The notes under the pieces were generated by a model, which had not been told where the DNA came from, searched no databases, and saw nothing but the letters and a program-made list of their open reading frames with translations. The translations under genes were made by a program, and so were the position numbers. Source: UBA1351 sp965140555 (lineage in GTDB: Bacteria; Bacillota; Clostridia; Lachnospirales; Vallitaleaceae). Taken from it: DNA of 64,000 bases. Positions 61,252-64,000 of this stretch are shown in pieces (positions within the stretch are counted from its first letter, which is position 1; each line of letters begins with the position of its first letter). The stretch lies in assembly GCA_965140555.1 (NCBI GenBank), contig OZ223260.1:186001-250000 (forward strand), in the 5' to 3' direction.

Positions 61252-62610
61252 ATGATCAACATTAATGAAGTCGTAGAAACGAACCAGATGATTCTTCAAG
61301 ATAATCTGGATGTAAGAACAATCACAATGGGGATTAATCTTTTGGATTGCGCCTCACCTGATATTGATACATTTAATAAAAACATATATGAAAAAATAAC
61401 CAAAAATGCACAGCATCTTGTCAAGGTCGGAGAAGATATATCGAGAGAAATGGGCATTCCCATTGTAAATAAAAGAATATCCGTAACCCCAATTGCATTG
61501 GCGGCAGCAAGTACAAAAACCGATGATTATGTGAGTATTGCCAAAACATTAGATGCGGCTGCGAAGGCATGTGGTGTGAATTTTATTGGAGGTTATTCAG
61601 CGCTCGTACATAAAGGGATGACACCAAGTGATCTCAAACTTATTGAATCGATCCCTGAAGCGTTGGCGGTAACTGATCACGTATGTAGTTCTATTAATGT
61701 GGGTTCGACAAAGACCGGTATTAATATGGACGCAGTACGCATGGTGGGTGAAATGGTTAAAAAGACAGCCTATTTAACACGTGAACAGGATTCAATAGGC
61801 TGTGCGAAGTTTGTTGTCTTTTGTAATGCTCCCGATGATAATCCGTTTATGGCAGGAGCTTTTCATGGAGTCAGCGAATATGATACAGTCATTAATGTCG
61901 GTGTTAGTGGCCCCGGTGTTGTCAATAAGGCATTGGCTTCATGTAAAGGTACAGATTTTGAGCACCTCTGTGAAACCATTAAGAAAACGGCATTTAAGAT
62001 AACTCGAGTAGGTCAGCTTGTTGCTAAAGAAGCGAGTAAACGTTTAGGTGTTCCTTTTGGTATTATTGATTTATCATTGGCACCAACTCCGGCTGTCGGA
62101 GATTCCATTGCAGAGATTTTAGAAGCTATGGGTTTGGAATATGTCGGAGCACCTGGTACAACTGCAGCACTTGCATTGCTAAATGACCAAGTGAAAAAGG
62201 GAGGTGCCATGGCATCGTCTTATGTGGGTGGCCTAAGTGGTGCGTTTATTCCTGTAAGTGAAGACCAAGGTATGATTCGTGCTGTAACGAAAGGTGCGTT
62301 AACCCTTGAAAAGTTAGAGGCCATGACCTGTGTTTGTTCCGTAGGTTTAGATATGATTGCTATACCCGGAGATACAACGGCAGCAACGATATCCGGAATT
62401 ATAGCAGATGAGATGGCTATCGGAATGATTAACCAGAAAACAACAGCGGTGCGTATTATTCCTGTAGAAGGGAAAAAAGTCGGCGATATGGTTGAATTTG
62501 GAGGGTTATTAGGTTATGCGCCTGTAATGCCTGTGAATCCATACAGTTGTGACGATTTTATAAATCGTAAAGGTCGTATCCCCGCACCAATACATAGTTT
62601 CAAGAATTAG
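61252..62610 (+). CDS. PFL-family protein, UPF0210 (DUF711)
   Basis: 452 residues. Long conserved family: RTITMGINLLDCASPDIDTF, VNKRISVTPIALAAAS, VCSSINVGSTKTGINMDAVR, GVSGPGVVNKAL, DLSLAPTPAVGDSIAEILE. Related in fold to pyruvate-formate-lyase-like barrels, but no glycyl radical motif is visible and its reaction is unknown. Strong linkage with the upstream ACT protein suggests a regulator/enzyme pair. AAAGGTGG precedes the ATG. Confidence 0.9.
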   Translation: MININEVVETNQMILQDNLDVRTITMGINLLDCASPDIDTFNKNIYEKITKNAQHLVKVGEDISREMGIPIVNKRISVTPIALAAASTKTDDYVSIAKTLDAAAKACGVNFIGGYSALVHKGMTPSDLKLIESIPEALAVTDHVCSSINVGSTKTGINMDAVRMVGEMVKKTAYLTREQDSIGCAKFVVFCNAPDDNPFMAGAFHGVSEYDTVINVGVSGPGVVNKALASCKGTDFEHLCETIKKTAFKITRVGQLVAKEASKRLGVPFGIIDLSLAPTPAVGDSIAEILEAMGLEYVGAPGTTAALALLNDQVKKGGAMASSYVGGLSGAFIPVSEDQGMIRAVTKGALTLEKLEAMTCVCSVGLDMIAIPGDTTAATISGIIADEMAIGMINQKTTAVRIIPVEGKKVGDMVEFGGLLGYAPVMPVNPYSCDDFINRKGRIPAPIHSFKN

Positions 62611-62625
62611 GAAAGAGGTAATAAT

Positions 62626-64000
62626 ATGTCAGCAATTTTAGATTTACAACCCCAATTGGTAATGAAATATTTCTATGAAGTGAACCAAATTCCTCGTGGT
62701 AGTGGTAATGAAAAAGCTATTAGCGACTATTTAGTAGCTTTTGCCAAAGAAAGAGGCCTTGAAGTTGTACAAGATGAGGCTTTAAATGTGCTTATTAGGA
62801 AACCGGCAACAGCAGGTTATGAAGAGGCACCAGGGGTTATATTACAAGGGCATATGGACATGGTGTGTAGTAAAAATGCAGATACAGACCATGATTTTGA
62901 GAAAGATCCCATTGATATGCTTGTAGAAGGCGACTTTATAACGGCTAATGGGACAACACTCGGTGCAGATAATGGGATTGCTGTAGCTATGGGGCTAGCG
63001 ATTTTGGATGATGTGTCCATAGCGCATCCACAAGTAGAAGTCATCATTACAACCGATGAAGAAGTGGGTCTAACAGGTGCAATTAGGTTTGATGCGACCC
63101 AACTTCAAGGGAAGTATTTCTTGAATTTGGATTCTGAAGAAGAAGGGGAATTTGTCATTGGCTGTGCCGGAGGTTTGAAGGCAATAATTAATCTTCCTTT
63201 GCAAAAGGAATGGGCAGGAACAGATCAAATGATCGTTAAAGAAATTTCTGTAAAGAAACTTATTGGTGGACATTCAGGTGTGGATATTTCAGAACATCGT
63301 GCTAATGCGGTAAAGTTAGTGGGTAGAATATTATCTAAACTAGACAGTGAGTTAGATATTCAGCTATTAGATATTCATGGTGGAGATAAAGATAATGTGA
63401 TTCCTCGAGAAGCTTTTACTACGATTATATTCCCTGGTAATCAAGAAGCGGAATTTGAAGAGCTTCTTGATCGTATGTCTGATGATATTTGTCAAGAATA
63501 TGCTTCCAGTGATCCGAATATTGAAATTGTAAGTTCAACATTAGAGGTAGATGATTCGGTTGAGGTGCTTATTGAACAAGATCTTGAGACGTTAGTCTTT
63601 TTATTAATGGGCGTCCCTAATGGTATTCAAACGATGAGCTATGATCTTAAAGGATTCGTAGAAAGTTCATTAAATCTTGGAAAAATTTCAATTGACGAAG
63701 ATCATGCTGTCATGTTGTTTGCGGTAAGAAGTAGTATTCGCAGTCAAATATATTATATAGCAGATCAATTAAAAGCTTTTGCAAATTTCTGCAATGCTGA
63801 TTTTATTAAAACAGCAGAGTATCCGGAGTGGCCGGTTAAGAGTCAATCTGCGCTGTTGGAGAAAGCAATTCAGGTTTATGAAACCATGTATAATAAGGCT
63901 CCGATTGTTAAATCTATTCATGCCGGATTAGAAGGTGGCGTTTTCTTGGAAAAATTGCCTTATCTTGAAGCTATTAGTTTGGGTCCGGATATGGAAGCAG
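62626..64000 (+). CDS. Aminoacyl-histidine dipeptidase, PepD-like (M20), 3' truncated by window
   Basis: 458 residues are visible, with no stop before the window edge. Family blocks: YFYEVNQIPRGSGNEKAISD, zinc site GHMDMVC, TLGADNGIAVAMGLAIL with the metal-bridging Asp, TTDEEVGLTGA with catalytic Glu-Glu, LDSEEEGEFVIGCAGG, and HAGLEGGVF near the edge with the final zinc His region. Hydrolyses dipeptides such as beta-Ala-His or Xaa-His in the cytoplasm. AAAGAGG precedes the ATG at 62626, 15 bp after the PFL-family gene. Confidence 0.92.
   Translation, partial: MSAILDLQPQLVMKYFYEVNQIPRGSGNEKAISDYLVAFAKERGLEVVQDEALNVLIRKPATAGYEEAPGVILQGHMDMVCSKNADTDHDFEKDPIDMLVEGDFITANGTTLGADNGIAVAMGLAILDDVSIAHPQVEVIITTDEEVGLTGAIRFDATQLQGKYFLNLDSEEEGEFVIGCAGGLKAIINLPLQKEWAGTDQMIVKEISVKKLIGGHSGVDISEHRANAVKLVGRILSKLDSELDIQLLDIHGGDKDNVIPREAFTTIIFPGNQEAEFEELLDRMSDDICQEYASSDPNIEIVSSTLEVDDSVEVLIEQDLETLVFLLMGVPNGIQTMSYDLKGFVESSLNLGKISIDEDHAVMLFAVRSSIRSQIYYIADQLKAFANFCNADFIKTAEYPEWPVKSQSALLEKAIQVYETMYNKAPIVKSIHAGLEGGVFLEKLPYLEAISLGPDMEA

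Overview
The window is 64 kb of low-GC Gram-positive chromosome. Gene content and order point to the Firmicutes, class Clostridia: miaB-mutS-mutL-miaA-hfq, rpsU-yqeY, phoH-pgpH-ybeY-cdd, ruvAB, a SpoVB/MurJ-type flippase, WalJ, a YesM/YesN two-component pair, SLH and DUF4349 proteins. Strong Shine-Dalgarno sequences (GGAGG) and sigma-A promoters with 16-18 bp spacers occur throughout. A Lachnospirales/Vallitaleaceae-like anaerobe is my guess from style only. Nearly all genes lie on the + strand; the exceptions are an M32 carboxypeptidase, a DUF1292 protein and two tRNA genes.

Layout. 1-12.1 kb: end of a PPK2-type kinase, then tRNA modification and mismatch repair (miaB, mutS, mutL, miaA), hfq, a PLP enzyme of the aluminium-resistance family, and alaS. 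12.1-24.1 kb: CapA-like lipoprotein, HAD phosphatase, rpsU-yqeY, phoH, a shortened PgpH, ybeY, DUF3048 protein, cytidine deaminase, lipid flippase and two FAD oxidoreductases. 24.2-26.9 kb: M32 carboxypeptidase (-) and a DUF4349 lipoprotein. 27.0-36.2 kb: a sugar cassette with a membrane-anchored binding protein, histidine kinase, AraC-type response regulator, a second anchored binding protein, and then a ChvE-like lipoprotein, ATPase and permease. 36.2-38.5 kb: proB with a structured leader, DUF896, 5-FTHF cyclo-ligase, DUF1292 (-). 38.57-38.82 kb: a tandem pair of 121-bp palindromic MITE-like units. 38.9-46.8 kb: ruvAB, a winged-helix protein, zapA, a U32 protein and a SEDS-PBP fusion. 46.8-49.7 kb: Nudix hydrolase, a surface esterase behind a promoter/terminator leader, and two tRNAs. 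49.8-64 kb: ECF sigma/anti-sigma, polA-coaE-SBP, a long FtsA-like protein, a GGDEF protein, WalJ, ACT and PFL-family proteins, and the start of a PepD-type dipeptidase.

Most of the window is conserved housekeeping. The points I think most deserve a second look are: the one-polypeptide SEDS polymerase/class B PBP; a PgpH-type c-di-AMP phosphodiesterase without its extracellular domain; the sugar sensing/uptake cassette with two anchored binding proteins flanking a two-component system; the tandem palindromic element; the operator-plus-terminator leader in front of the SLH esterase; and the FtsA-like protein with a repetitive C-terminal extension. I found no CRISPR array, prophage, transposase or obvious defence island. 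Start codons were moved from the longest reading frame wherever a clear ribosome binding site supported a later start, and these choices are noted.
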